Assembly (NCBI GenBank): GCA_018242605.1
Contig: JAFEBP010000004.1
Span: forward strand, 349,655 to 413,654
Origin: Planctomycetota bacterium
GTDB lineage: Bacteria; Planctomycetota; Phycisphaerae; Phycisphaerales; UBA1924
DNA length: 64,000 bases
Direction of reading: 5' to 3'
Part shown: positions 42,910 to 50,615 of the stretch, piece after piece
Layout of the letters: every line of letters begins with the position of its first letter
How positions within the stretch are numbered: the stretch's first letter is position 1
Translations under genes and position numbers: made by a program
The notes under the pieces: model-generated
What the model was told of the DNA's origin: nothing
Databases searched by the model: none
Seen by the model: only the letters and a program-made list of their open reading frames with translations

Positions 42910-43776
42910 CTAACCGGCTTGGCGCAAGGGTGGCGAGGTTGAAGCAGCGGGTGTTGGTGCCGCGCGGTCAACGGGGCCACGATCGCGGGGAGAATGCGGC
43001 GAGGCCGTGGTGCGGGGTGCGGGTTGCGAGGAGGGCGCAGGCTGGGCGGATGGCGCGGGGAGGGGAGAGGCGGCCGCGGCGCGTGATAGCGGGGTGTTCG
43101 GTGACTCGACCGGCGCGGAGTGAGGCGCGGCGGGTGTGACGGGAGTGGCGGCTTCGGCGGGGGCCGCGCCGGGCATTGGGGGCGGCGCGGGGGGCGTGGC
43201 GGGCGCTGGCTCCGCGGGTTGGGGCTCGGCGGCGGGCGCCGCGAAGCCCAATGAGTTGAACAGTTCCTGGAGTTCGCGGAGGTCGGGTGATTCCTGCGGG
43301 AGTGCGGGTTGGGGGCGCGGGGTGGTGCGTTCTCGCGGGAGGCGGGCGGGCGTGGTGTAGTCCGGGGCGCGGGAGAGGCGAAGGACCAGGGTCGCAGCGC
43401 GGCGGGCGGTCTCGGCCGCGCGGCGGCGCATCTCAATGTGGGCCATGTTGTTGGGGCTCACGAGGACCCGGGCTTCGTAGCACTCGAAGGTCATCATGAT
43501 GCGGACAGCGACGCTCAGGGCACGGCCGAGCTGCGCTGTGGCCTTGCGGCGCACGAGTTGAATATCGGTGTTGCTGATCTGGTTGAGGCGGTCCTGAACT
43601 TCTGGTGTGTTGATCCAGACGACCAGGGCGGGGAGCATGGTCTTGTACTTGGCGGCCAGGTCGCTCAGATGACCGTCGATGTCGGAGAGGTCATTGAGAA
43701 TCTCGGCCACCTGGCGCTCATCGGTGGGCCGGAAGAGGAGGGAGGCCTCGGAGGAGTTGGGATAGGAATGCTCCAC
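42910..43776 (-). CDS. Hypothetical protein with Pro/Ala-rich C-terminal half, 288 aa
   Basis: No family is recognised. The first 150 residues are helical and well-formed (RQVAEILNDLSDIDGHLSDLA, LNQISNTDIQLVRRKATAQL, MRRRAAETARRAATLVLRL) with no signal peptide, resembling a small four-helix bundle. From about residue 150 the chain turns into Pro/Ala/Ser repeats (PAPATPPAPPPMP and similar) and stays disordered to the end, finishing LRQAG. Such tails occur on cytosolic or surface linkers and their exact length is uncertain. ATG at 43776 starts the helical part directly. It lies next to the repeat island: palindromic element A begins about 250 bases upstream on the minus strand. Function unknown. 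Confidence 0.65.
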   Translation of the reverse strand: MEHSYPNSSEASLLFRPTDERQVAEILNDLSDIDGHLSDLAAKYKTMLPALVVWINTPEVQDRLNQISNTDIQLVRRKATAQLGRALSVAVRIMMTFECYEARVLVSPNNMAHIEMRRRAAETARRAATLVLRLSRAPDYTTPARLPRERTTPRPQPALPQESPDLRELQELFNSLGFAAPAAEPQPAEPAPATPPAPPPMPGAAPAEAATPVTPAAPHSAPVESPNTPLSRAAAASPLPAPSAQPAPSSQPAPRTTASPHSPRDRGPVDRAAPTPAASTSPPLRQAG

Positions 43777-44303
43777 TCAGGAGAAGAGTGTACGGATTTT
43801 GAGCGGATATGCAAGGTATTTGTTTGGGCAAGTGGGAGAAAAGTGCGTAAGTGGTTGTGCATGCTGGGGTTAGAGAGTGCGGAATTGTGGGTGCGGGGTT
43901 GGTTCCCGTGCGCGGGCAGGGTGTGTTGTGCGGTTGGGCAGGCGGTGTGCGGAGTTGGGGAGGGGGCCGCGGGGAGGGACCCTCGGGCTGCCGTCCATGG
44001 GTTTTCTGGTGGGGTGGTGATGCGGTGGGCGATCCCGGACTTCGCTGCGCGGAGCCTGCGCCCAGTCCGGGCGTCGGGGGTTGGGTGCTTCGGGCGGTTA
44101 TGCAAGTTCGGCATCGAGGTCGTCCAGGGCGACGACCTGCGATGGCACGGGGACCTCGATGAAACTATGAAGCGTGCCACCCGCCTGCCGCGACCGTCTC
44201 GGCGGCTTCATCAAGCGCTACTACCGAATCGCTGCGTGACACGGCTCACCCCTGAAATCCATGCCGAGACACGCGCACGGGATAGTTGCACAGGACGCTT
44301 TGC
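43777..44303. other. 527-base region holding palindromic element A
   Basis: Except for element A (44031-44160), nothing coding is supported. The frames that run through A give Arg/Pro/Ser-rich peptides shared with copies B and C, a sign of DNA-level rather than protein-level conservation. The 43790-43870 part is AT-richer than the neighbours. Confidence 0.5.
44031..44160 (+). repeat. 130-bp direct repeat with internal palindrome, copy A
   Basis: This copy is collinear without gaps with copies at 45622-45751 and 47561-47690. Near its start CCCGGACT (44034-44041) and AGTCCGGG (44064-44071) form a perfect 8-bp outer stem. It ends with GGCATCGAGGTCGTCCAGGG and a GATGGCACGGGG-like stretch common to all copies. 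It lies just downstream of the small membrane gene in that gene's direction. Confidence 0.85.
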
Positions 44304-44930
44304 TCACGCGTCCGCCATGATCAATCCACCAAGGTCCGCCACGAACCACTGAGATAACCCTGGCGAATTCCGCAACTCCTGATCGATCTGGTCCCTCGAC
44401 TTTGCTACCGCCATCACGGTCGTCTCCTTCTCTCCGTAGTGGCAAAACAAGGCGAATCCTCGCCAAGATGGAAGAATCGAGCCCTGCTGATTGAGCAATA
44501 CTGGATGAACCATCACCATGGGATATCCCTGTGAGATGTGGCGTTTCCGAACTTGTCGGAATCCCGCGACTCGCGACTCGAAGAAAACCGCTCGTTCATT
44601 CGGCATGAAAGTAACGACTCTCCGACACGTTCTCGCGATGAATGCCGCCAGAAAAAACAAAGCGCCGCTGACGGTACAAACAGTCGCAAACCACGGATCA
44701 GACGCAAACGCTGAGAAACCGCTTCCTGAAACCACGCTCACAGCGTACGGCAAAGCGATACCTATCACAGCCGACGGAAGATATGAGTAGAACGAAGCGT
44801 GGCCAATCTCAACAATTCTAATCGAGTCTTCCGCTACCTCAATCTGGAGCCGGGTGGCCAATATTGAATAATTCCAAGTAATCCGCCCGTTCAACATGAC
44901 GGGCTGTTGATACCATTTGAGCGTCTGCAC
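44304..44930 (-). CDS. Small two-helix membrane protein, possible immunity-type cargo
   Basis: A 208-residue protein with two hydrophobic helices (about residues 52-70 and 80-98), a basic loop (RTCRRVV) and a C-terminal cytosolic domain of about 105 residues (RHISQGYPMVMVHPVLL, RGFALFCHYGEKETTVMAVAKSRDQIDQEL). I do not recognise the family. The start is GTG at 44930, one base after the TAA of an RHS fragment, so it is probably translated with it. That tight order (RHS C-terminal part, then small gene) is how polymorphic toxin and immunity pairs are laid out; an immunity role is inference only. Base composition is unlike neighbours (31 G+C of 60 at 44641-44700), suggesting transfer. Confidence 0.65.
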   Translation of the reverse strand: MQTLKWYQQPVMLNGRITWNYSILATRLQIEVAEDSIRIVEIGHASFYSYLPSAVIGIALPYAVSVVSGSGFSAFASDPWFATVCTVSGALFFLAAFIARTCRRVVTFMPNERAVFFESRVAGFRQVRKRHISQGYPMVMVHPVLLNQQGSILPSWRGFALFCHYGEKETTVMAVAKSRDQIDQELRNSPGLSQWFVADLGGLIMADA

Positions 44931-44931
44931 T

Positions 44932-45345
44932 TTACCTACCCTCGTTTGGCCCAGTGATTACTTGTGTCCAGATCGCCATGTGGTCGAGCGCGGCATCTCT
45001 GATCATCTCGTCGGCCGCGGGCACTCGGCCTTTCCGGTCGGCACACGCCGCGATGTCGTCGTTGCCGACGTCGCTGCTACGCGTCACGTCGTCGTTGGGG
45101 GCGCACCCAGATTGGTCGGTTGTCGTGGTCAGCCCGGGGATCGCCGTGCGATCGGCGCGGTTTCGATACCCGGCGAGGTTCACATCCGCCGGGTACCAGT
45201 GCGTGGCGCGGCCGTACGCGTCGTAACGCACGCGCTGCACGATCAACGGGTACGAGGTGGCCTGGATCATCGCGGCGGGAGTGTATTGCGGGTTGGAGTG
45301 GTGGTAGATGGCTGAGCGGGTGAGGGCGGACGCGGTCTTTTCTGG
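44932..45345 (-). pseudogene. RHS/YD-repeat C-terminal fragment (truncated)
   Basis: The minus-strand frame reads SAIYHHSNPQYTPAA, then SYPLIVQRVRYDAYGRATHW and YPADVN. This matches the late core of RHS/YD-repeat proteins, with RYDAYGRAT being a typical YD unit. After that it continues about 70 residues without recognisable RHS sequence (CAPNDDVTRSSDVGNDD, DEMIRDAALDHMAIW) and stops. There is no intact upstream RHS body: before about 45345 the frame is lost in repeat sequence. It is therefore a displaced RHS tip or a decayed gene. The last about 50 residues could be a remnant of a variable C-terminal domain. It ends one base before the start of the small membrane gene. Confidence 0.65.
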
Positions 45346-45372
45346 GCGGTGCCGGCGTTCAGAGCGGAGTGG

Positions 45373-45514
45373 TGCTGACGACGCTGCCTCCGCCCCGGCT
45401 GGGGCGGGAAGAAGAGAGCATCGGTTCCACGGGTTGCGCGACGCTCAGGGCAGCGTCGCTGCACTCGTGGCAACAGCCCGTCGCCCCCGTTGGGGGCGAA
45501 GAGGGTGGCGCGAC
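45373..45514 (+). repeat. 142-bp direct repeat, copy 1
   Basis: This copy and 47312-47453 align without gaps with 7 differences in 142 bases (about 95 percent identity). On the plus strand one frame reads GLRDAQGSVAALV, reminiscent of the RHS core 'LRDALGSVVALT', so it may derive from an RHS gene in the opposite direction or be coincidental. It is separated by 107 bases from palindromic element B. Confidence 0.85.
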
Positions 45515-45621
45515 GGGGGCCGCGGGGCTCTTGGGGTGCTGAGGAGTGAAGTTGGCGCGGGAGGGGTCCATGGACTGGCGTCGATGGGTTTCGGGTGGGG
45601 TGGTGCGGTGTTGCTGCGGGC

Positions 45622-45751
45622 GATCCCGGACTTCGCTGCGCAGAGCCTGCGCTCAGTCCGGGCGTCGGGGGTTTGGTGCTTTGGGTGGTCTTGCACGTTC
45701 AGCATCGAGGTCGTCCAGGGCGACGGCTTGCGATGGGACGGGGGCGTCGAT
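45622..45751 (+). repeat. 130-bp direct repeat with internal palindrome, copy B
   Basis: This copy has the best-preserved palindrome: CCCGGACT (45625-45632) with AGTCCGGG (45655-45662), plus an inner GCGCAG/CTGCGC stem. It lies 40 bases downstream of the ankyrin gene's stop in that gene's direction. It is collinear with copies A and C. Confidence 0.85.
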
Positions 45752-45790
45752 GGCACCCGCTTCTTCATGATGGAAACTGAGACGCGGATC

Positions 45791-47092
45791 TCATCCGGTC
45801 CAACGACCCGTGAGACACTTGGCTGCCCTGTACGCACCAAACAGCACCGCAAGATCGAGTGGCGTGAAGCCTCTGCGACTTCTGATATGTAAGTCTGCTC
45901 CATGATTCATTATCATACGCACCAATTGCAGATCGCCGAACCGGACTGCATGATGCAATGACGATTCGCCGTACCGATCAACTGCATCGGGACTCGCACC
46001 CGCCTGCAGACATTGCATCGCCACCTCCGAGTTTCCGGCAGCCGCCGAACGTCGAAGCAGACGCTCTCGCATGTGGGACTTTTTCGCCAGTATATTGGTC
46101 GTGGCGAGCGCCCACTGCAGTACTCGGCAAGACTTCCAGTTCACCGCCCAATCGAGCGGGGTCGAACCATCAGAAGCCCTTGGAAACATATAGCTTCCGC
46201 ATTGAAGTAACGCCTTAGCGGCCTCTCGTTGGTCCGCCCAGAATGCAAAGTGCATCGGTGATTCACGGCCTCCTGTCCGGGAACGAACGCTCATGGAATC
46301 ATCGTCCGCGAACCGCTTGATGTCATCGACGAGCCCCAGCCCACTCGCCTCGTGAATACCGATCGGGGCGCCCGCGCGAATAAGCACATCGGCAACGGAT
46401 GGAAATCGGACTGCCACGAGCAGCGGAGATCTACCATCAACATCAAGCGCCTCAGCCGACAAACCGTACTCAATCAACCACTCGGTTGTAGCGACATGCC
46501 CTGCGCGCGCGGAGTAGTGAAGCGGCGTCATCCCGTGCACATCGGCAACATCCAAGTCTTGCCCACGCCTGGCCATCTCGGCGAGCACCTCCGGCGTCGC
46601 GAGCCTCGCAGCCCGGAGCGCTGCGTCGGGCCTGAACTTTTTCAGTCCAGACATGAGACGGATTGCGCCCCACGTCCATCCATCACTGATGGCGTAGTCA
46701 AACGCCGTCTCGTGATACTGATCCCGCACGGCCACGTCAGCAGCTCTGGATACCAAGTACTCCAGTGCCCGCTCGCTTTGTCCGAACGTGGCGTAGTGCA
46801 GCAACGTTCTTCCCAGATCGTCACGATAGTGAACGTCGCAAGACTCCAGATACGCGATGTTGCCGAGCATCGCGGCCGATCGTTCGTTACCCGGCACACC
46901 GGCGTCGAGAATCGCCTGGACAGTACGTGATTCACCATTTTGTAGAGACTCCTCAAACGCCTCTTTGAGCAGGTCCGATCTCGAAGAGAACCAACTTGAG
47001 TAATCGGATAATATCGATAACACGTCTTCAACACTTTGTTGACGAATTGCATCAAGCAAAATTGGCAATGGATCTAGAGACGGTATCGCCAT
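45791..47092 (-). CDS. Ankyrin-repeat protein in RHS island, possible immunity-type cargo
   Basis: A 433-residue protein made largely of ankyrin units: DDLGRTLLHYATFGQSERALEYLV, YHETAFDYAI, VHGMTPLHYSARAGHVATTEWLI, DGRSPLLVAVR, ESPMHFAFWADQREAAKALL, DGSTPLDWAVNW, GESSLHHAVRFGDLQLVRMIM and RGFTPLDLAVLFGAYRAA. No signal peptide or membrane segment is seen, so it is probably cytosolic. ATG at 47092 is used; the frame is open further upstream and continues into an RHS-like QYTPAA segment, so an in-frame RHS fusion cannot be ruled out. Ankyrin proteins are known immunity or partner proteins in polymorphic toxin loci, which fits its place between two RHS remnants. Composition is clearly lower in G+C (29 of 60 at 46921-46980), a sign of transfer. 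Confidence 0.8.
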   Translation of the reverse strand: MAIPSLDPLPILLDAIRQQSVEDVLSILSDYSSWFSSRSDLLKEAFEESLQNGESRTVQAILDAGVPGNERSAAMLGNIAYLESCDVHYRDDLGRTLLHYATFGQSERALEYLVSRAADVAVRDQYHETAFDYAISDGWTWGAIRLMSGLKKFRPDAALRAARLATPEVLAEMARRGQDLDVADVHGMTPLHYSARAGHVATTEWLIEYGLSAEALDVDGRSPLLVAVRFPSVADVLIRAGAPIGIHEASGLGLVDDIKRFADDDSMSVRSRTGGRESPMHFAFWADQREAAKALLQCGSYMFPRASDGSTPLDWAVNWKSCRVLQWALATTNILAKKSHMRERLLRRSAAAGNSEVAMQCLQAGASPDAVDRYGESSLHHAVRFGDLQLVRMIMNHGADLHIRSRRGFTPLDLAVLFGAYRAAKCLTGRWTG

Positions 47093-47191
47093 ATGAATTA
47101 TCTTAATGAACTGTCGGTGCACGCTGTTTTCCACTGTGGCCCGTGCGGCCGGAGTGTATTGCGGGTCGGGGATGTGGTGGATTGGGGGGCG
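47093..47191 (-). pseudogene. Short RHS remnant in frame with the ankyrin gene
   Basis: The minus-strand frame reads RPPIHHIPDPQYTPAA, then diverges into RATVENSVHRQFIKIIH and continues in frame to the ankyrin ATG. It matches the RSAIYHHSNPQYTPAA segment of the fragment at 44932-45345, including the point where the two sequences separate. Only about 16 residues are shared, so this is a remnant, not a gene. Confidence 0.55.
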
Positions 47192-47311
47192 AGTGAGATG
47201 GGGTGTGGTCGGCGCGAGAGTGGGGAGGAATCCCTGCACTGGCGTCCCAAGAGTTCTCGGGTGAGGGCGGACGCGGCCTTCTCGGGCGCCCCATCGTTCA
47301 GACTGGGGCGG

Positions 47312-47453
47312 TACTGACGACGCTGCCTCCGCCCCGGCTGGGGCGGGAAGAACAGGGCATCGGTTCCACGGGTTGCGCGACGCTCGGGGCAGCGTCGCTG
47401 CACTCGTAGCTACGGCCCGTCGCCCCCGTTGGGGGCGAAGAGGGTGGCGCGAC
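47312..47453 (+). repeat. 142-bp direct repeat, copy 2
   Basis: Partner of 45373-45514, same orientation, equal length and 7 mismatches. The distance between the two copies is 1939 bases, the same as between palindromic copies B and C, so one duplicated block carried both. Confidence 0.85.
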
Positions 47454-47560
47454 ACACGCGGTGGGGCTCTTGGGGTGTTCCCAAATAAAATGACAGTGGG
47501 AGGAATCTGTGGACTGCGGTACATGGGTTTTCGGGTGAGTGGTGAGGTGTTGCTGCGTGC

Positions 47561-47690
47561 GATCCCGGTCTTCGCTGCGCAGAGCCTTCGCTCAGGCCGG
47601 GCGCCGGGGGTTTGGTGCTTCGTGTGGTTTTGCACGTTCGGCATCGAGGTCGTCCGGAGCAACGACCTGCGATAGCACGGGGACTTCGAG
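47561..47690 (+). repeat. 130-bp direct repeat with internal palindrome, copy C
   Basis: The most diverged copy: the outer stem reads CCCGGTCT (47564-47571) against AGGCCGGG (47594-47601), so it has lost pairs. It ends 99 bases before the GTG of the S41 peptidase gene and may affect its expression. Confidence 0.8.
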
Positions 47691-47789
47691 GCCACCGTCC
47701 CTGGAGGCATGCTACCCGCCGAACAGCCTTCCACCCTGGCCCCGGGTGCGTTCTACCCTTCCCTTGGTCGATTCACCCCGGAGGCTCTA

Positions 47790-49493
47790 GTGTCATCGCG
47801 TCAGAATGTGCTGTTCGCCATCTTTGGGATCACCGGCCTGGGCGCCACGCTCGCGGCGTCGCACCGCGCGGGCGTCGCGGCGGATGATTACAAGTTCTTC
47901 GATGAACTCATCGAGGTCAAGCATGCCATCTCCACGCGGTACGTGGATGTCGCGGACGACAAGGCCCTGCGCGAGGGCGCGATCAAGGGGCTGGTCGAGG
48001 CTCTGAACGATCCGTACACGGTGTACGTGCCCGCGTCGGACAAGCGCGAGTTCAACAAGGACCTGACGGGCGAGTACGTGGGCATCGGCGCTTCGGTGAA
48101 CATCCAGAACGGGTGGCTCACGATCGTCTCGCCGCTGGAGGACAGCCCGGCGTTCCGCGCGGGGCTCATGGCGGATGACCGGGTGGTGGCGATCGGCGGG
48201 ACGACGACGCAGAACCTGGCGGTGGACGAGTGCGTGAAGCTGCTCATGGGCGAGCCGGGGACTCCGGTGGTGCTGAGCGTGGAACGCAAGGGCGCCAAGA
48301 TGGACATCACCGTGACGCGCGACCGGATCAAGACGCGCTCGGTGAAGGGGTTCCACAGGTCGGCCACCGACCCCAACGAGTGGGACTATCTCGTGGACCC
48401 GGCGCGCAAGATCGCGTACGTGCGGTTGACGCAGTTCACGCCGCGGTGCTCGAACGAGGTGATGGAAGCGCTGCGCAAGTGCGGTGCGGACAAGGGCGAG
48501 CTCAAGGGGCTGGTGCTGGACCTGCGCTGGAACCCGGGCGGGCTGCTGAACGAGGCGGAGGCGATCGCGGACTTCTTCCTGGAGAGCGGGATCATCGTCT
48601 CGACCAAGGGCCGCGCGTACCCCGAGCGGATCACGCGGGCGCAGGCGCCCGGGACGCTGCCGAACTTTCCCATCGCGGTGATCGTGAACGGGAGCAGCGC
48701 CTCGGCGAGCGAGGTGCTGTCGGGCGCCTTGGTGGAGAACAACCGGGCGATCGTGGTGGGTGCGCGGTCCTTCGGCAAGGGCAGCGTGCAGAGCGTGCTG
48801 GAACTGCCCAGCGGGAACGGGAGCGAACTGAAGATCACCGAGCAGGGCTATTACCTGCCCAGCGGGCGGAGCATCTCGCGCAAGGACGATTCGCCCAACT
48901 GGGGCGTTGACCCGACGCCGGGGTTCTACGTGCCGATGACCGACGCGGAACTGACGGCGATGCTCGAGGTGCGGCGCAAGGAAGAAGTGATCCACTACGC
49001 GGCGGAGAAGGGCGGCGCCACGACGGCGGACAGCACGCCCGCGCCCAACTGGTCGGACCCGGATTCGATCCTGACGGCGCTCAAGGACAACCAGTTCGCC
49101 GCGGCGTTGCGGGCGGTGCAGCAGAAGGTGGACAGCGGCGAGTGGAAGCCCACGGGCGAGCAGGCGGCGCAGAGCGGCAAGATCGCCAGCGCGGAGCTGC
49201 TCAAGCTCACGCAGTTCCACGAGCGGCTGCTGCGGGAACTGGCCCGCACGGAGAAGCGGATCGATGCGCTGGAGACGGCCTCGGCGGATCAGCCGCAGCA
49301 GTCGATTGACCTTTGGCCCAACGACGTGGACCTGACGGGCGGGAGCCTGGAGGTGCGCGACAAGAACGGGAACGTGATCTCGACGCTGGACATTACCGGG
49401 AACAACCTGGAACGCTGGCTGCTGGACGCGGATGTGAAGAAGCGCGAGCAGCAGCCCCCGCCGGCCAAACCGGACAACGGCGGTGTGAAGTGA
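47790..49493 (+). CDS. S41-family C-terminal processing peptidase
   Basis: A 567-residue CtpA/Prc-type serine protease with an N-terminal membrane segment (VLFAIFGITGLGATLAAS). A PDZ domain lies at about residues 95-180 (VGIGASVNIQNGWLTIVSPLEDSPAFRAGL). The S41 core has LVLDLRWNPGGLLNEA, the nucleophile Ser in VNGSSASASEVLSGAL and the Lys of the Ser/Lys dyad in GARSFGKGSVQ. The last 130 residues are an extra helical region (FHERLLRELARTEKRIDALETA) with a beta tail. It cleaves protein C-termini, probably in the periplasm. GTG at 47790 is chosen because GGAGG lies five bases before it; the upstream ATG at 47709 would lie beside repeat C. It is followed by tsaD after 85 bases. Confidence 0.92.
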   Translation: MSSRQNVLFAIFGITGLGATLAASHRAGVAADDYKFFDELIEVKHAISTRYVDVADDKALREGAIKGLVEALNDPYTVYVPASDKREFNKDLTGEYVGIGASVNIQNGWLTIVSPLEDSPAFRAGLMADDRVVAIGGTTTQNLAVDECVKLLMGEPGTPVVLSVERKGAKMDITVTRDRIKTRSVKGFHRSATDPNEWDYLVDPARKIAYVRLTQFTPRCSNEVMEALRKCGADKGELKGLVLDLRWNPGGLLNEAEAIADFFLESGIIVSTKGRAYPERITRAQAPGTLPNFPIAVIVNGSSASASEVLSGALVENNRAIVVGARSFGKGSVQSVLELPSGNGSELKITEQGYYLPSGRSISRKDDSPNWGVDPTPGFYVPMTDAELTAMLEVRRKEEVIHYAAEKGGATTADSTPAPNWSDPDSILTALKDNQFAAALRAVQQKVDSGEWKPTGEQAAQSGKIASAELLKLTQFHERLLRELARTEKRIDALETASADQPQQSIDLWPNDVDLTGGSLEVRDKNGNVISTLDITGNNLERWLLDADVKKREQQPPPAKPDNGGVK

Positions 49494-49578
49494 TGCGGGA
49501 AGGCGTCGGGCATCAGGCATCGGGCGTGACGCAAACCGCTCGCGCGGGGGCGGGCCGGCTCAATGGTGACGGCGGATC

Positions 49579-50613
49579 ATGCTGATCCTGGGGTTGGAAT
49601 CCTCGTGCGACGAGACCGCCGCGGCGGTCGTGGAGAGCGGCCGGCGGGTGCTCTCGAGCGTGGTGGCGTCGCAGACGGACCTGCACGCGGAGTACGGCGG
49701 GGTGGTGCCGGAGATCGCGAGCCGGGCGCACGTTGAGCGCGTGCTGCCGATGGTGCGCGAGGCGCTGGCGCAGGCGGGCGTGGGGCTGGGGATGATCGAC
49801 GCGATCGCGGTGGGCAACCGGCCGGGGCTGATCGGCTGCCTGCTGGTGGGCGTCGCGGCGGCCAAGGCGCTGGCGTGGTCGCTGGGCAAGCCGCTGATCG
49901 GGATCGATCACGTGCAGGCGCACCTGTATTCGGGGCTGCTGGAATCGGACGCGGACGCGACGCTGCCCGCGCTGGGGCTGGTGGTGAGCGGCGGGCACAC
50001 TTCGCTGTACAGGATCGAGTCGTGGACGCACTTCGTGCGGCTGGGCGCGACGATGGACGACGCGATGGGAGAGGCGTTCGACAAGGCCGCGACGATTCTT
50101 GGGTTGCCGCACCCGGGGGGGCCGAACCTAGATGCGCTGTCGCGGACGCCGGGCGCCAACGAACGCGCGGTGGACTTCCCGATCAGCCGCATCGCGCCGG
50201 GATCGCTGGATTTCTCGTTCAGCGGGCTCAAGACGGCGATGCTGTACGCGGCCAGGGGCGTGCCGGGCGCGCGGGCGACGCCTCCCCCACCGCTCACGGA
50301 CCAGCGGCGGGCGGACCTGGCGGCGAGTTTCTCTCGCGCGGCGGTGCAGGCGGTGCTGATCAAGCTCGACCGGGCGCTGGGCGAGCCGGCGCAGTACTCG
50401 GCGCTGTACACGGGCGGGGGCGTGACGGCGAACTCGCGGCTGCGGCGGGAGCTGGCGGGGTTCGCGGAACAGCGGGGGATCGCGCTGCATCTACCGCCGC
50501 TGAAATACTGCGTTGACAACGCCGCGATGATCGCGGGGCTGGCGTTCCATCTTCACGCGGCGGGGAAGACGAGCGAGCTGTCGCTGCAGGCGTGCCCGAC
50601 GGCGATGTGCTGA
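49579..50613 (+). CDS. tsaD: tRNA N6-adenosine threonylcarbamoyltransferase TsaD
   Basis: A 344-residue ASKHA-fold protein that transfers the threonylcarbamoyl group to A37 of ANN-reading tRNAs, with TsaB, TsaE and TsaC. Markers are LGLESSCDETAAAVV at the start, VPEIASRAHVERVLP with the first metal His, IDHVQAHLYS with the second, VVSGGHTSLY and GEAFDKAATILGLPHPGGP, and GGGVTANSRLR near the end. The length is typical. ATG at 49579 gives the usual start. Partners TsaB, TsaE and TsaC are not in the window. The stop lies two bases before the start of the GGQ-domain gene, so these two are probably one transcript and translationally coupled, with the S41 peptidase gene perhaps first in the operon. 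Confidence 0.96.
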   Translation: MLILGLESSCDETAAAVVESGRRVLSSVVASQTDLHAEYGGVVPEIASRAHVERVLPMVREALAQAGVGLGMIDAIAVGNRPGLIGCLLVGVAAAKALAWSLGKPLIGIDHVQAHLYSGLLESDADATLPALGLVVSGGHTSLYRIESWTHFVRLGATMDDAMGEAFDKAATILGLPHPGGPNLDALSRTPGANERAVDFPISRIAPGSLDFSFSGLKTAMLYAARGVPGARATPPPPLTDQRRADLAASFSRAAVQAVLIKLDRALGEPAQYSALYTGGGVTANSRLRRELAGFAEQRGIALHLPPLKYCVDNAAMIAGLAFHLHAAGKTSELSLQACPTAMC

Positions 50614-50615
50614 CC

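Larger units (their letters stand above)
47093..47789. other. 697-base region of RHS remnant and repeats before the S41 peptidase gene
   Basis: It holds, from left to right, the short RHS remnant, the 142-bp repeat copy 2 (47312-47453) and palindromic copy C (47561-47690). No intact gene is supported. The promoter of the peptidase gene must lie in the last 100 bases or within element C. Confidence 0.55.

Noticed and set aside
42577..42942. 121-codon plus-strand ORF between the kinase and the Pro-rich gene
   Set aside because: No ribosome binding site, Arg/Gly-rich composition, overlap with the kinase start, and no recognisable domain.
45308..45892. Plus-strand ORF with LRDAQGSVAALV that could be an RHS gene
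   Set aside because: The match is short, composition is dominated by the repeats and the frame has no start or continuation typical of RHS; treated as repeat sequence.
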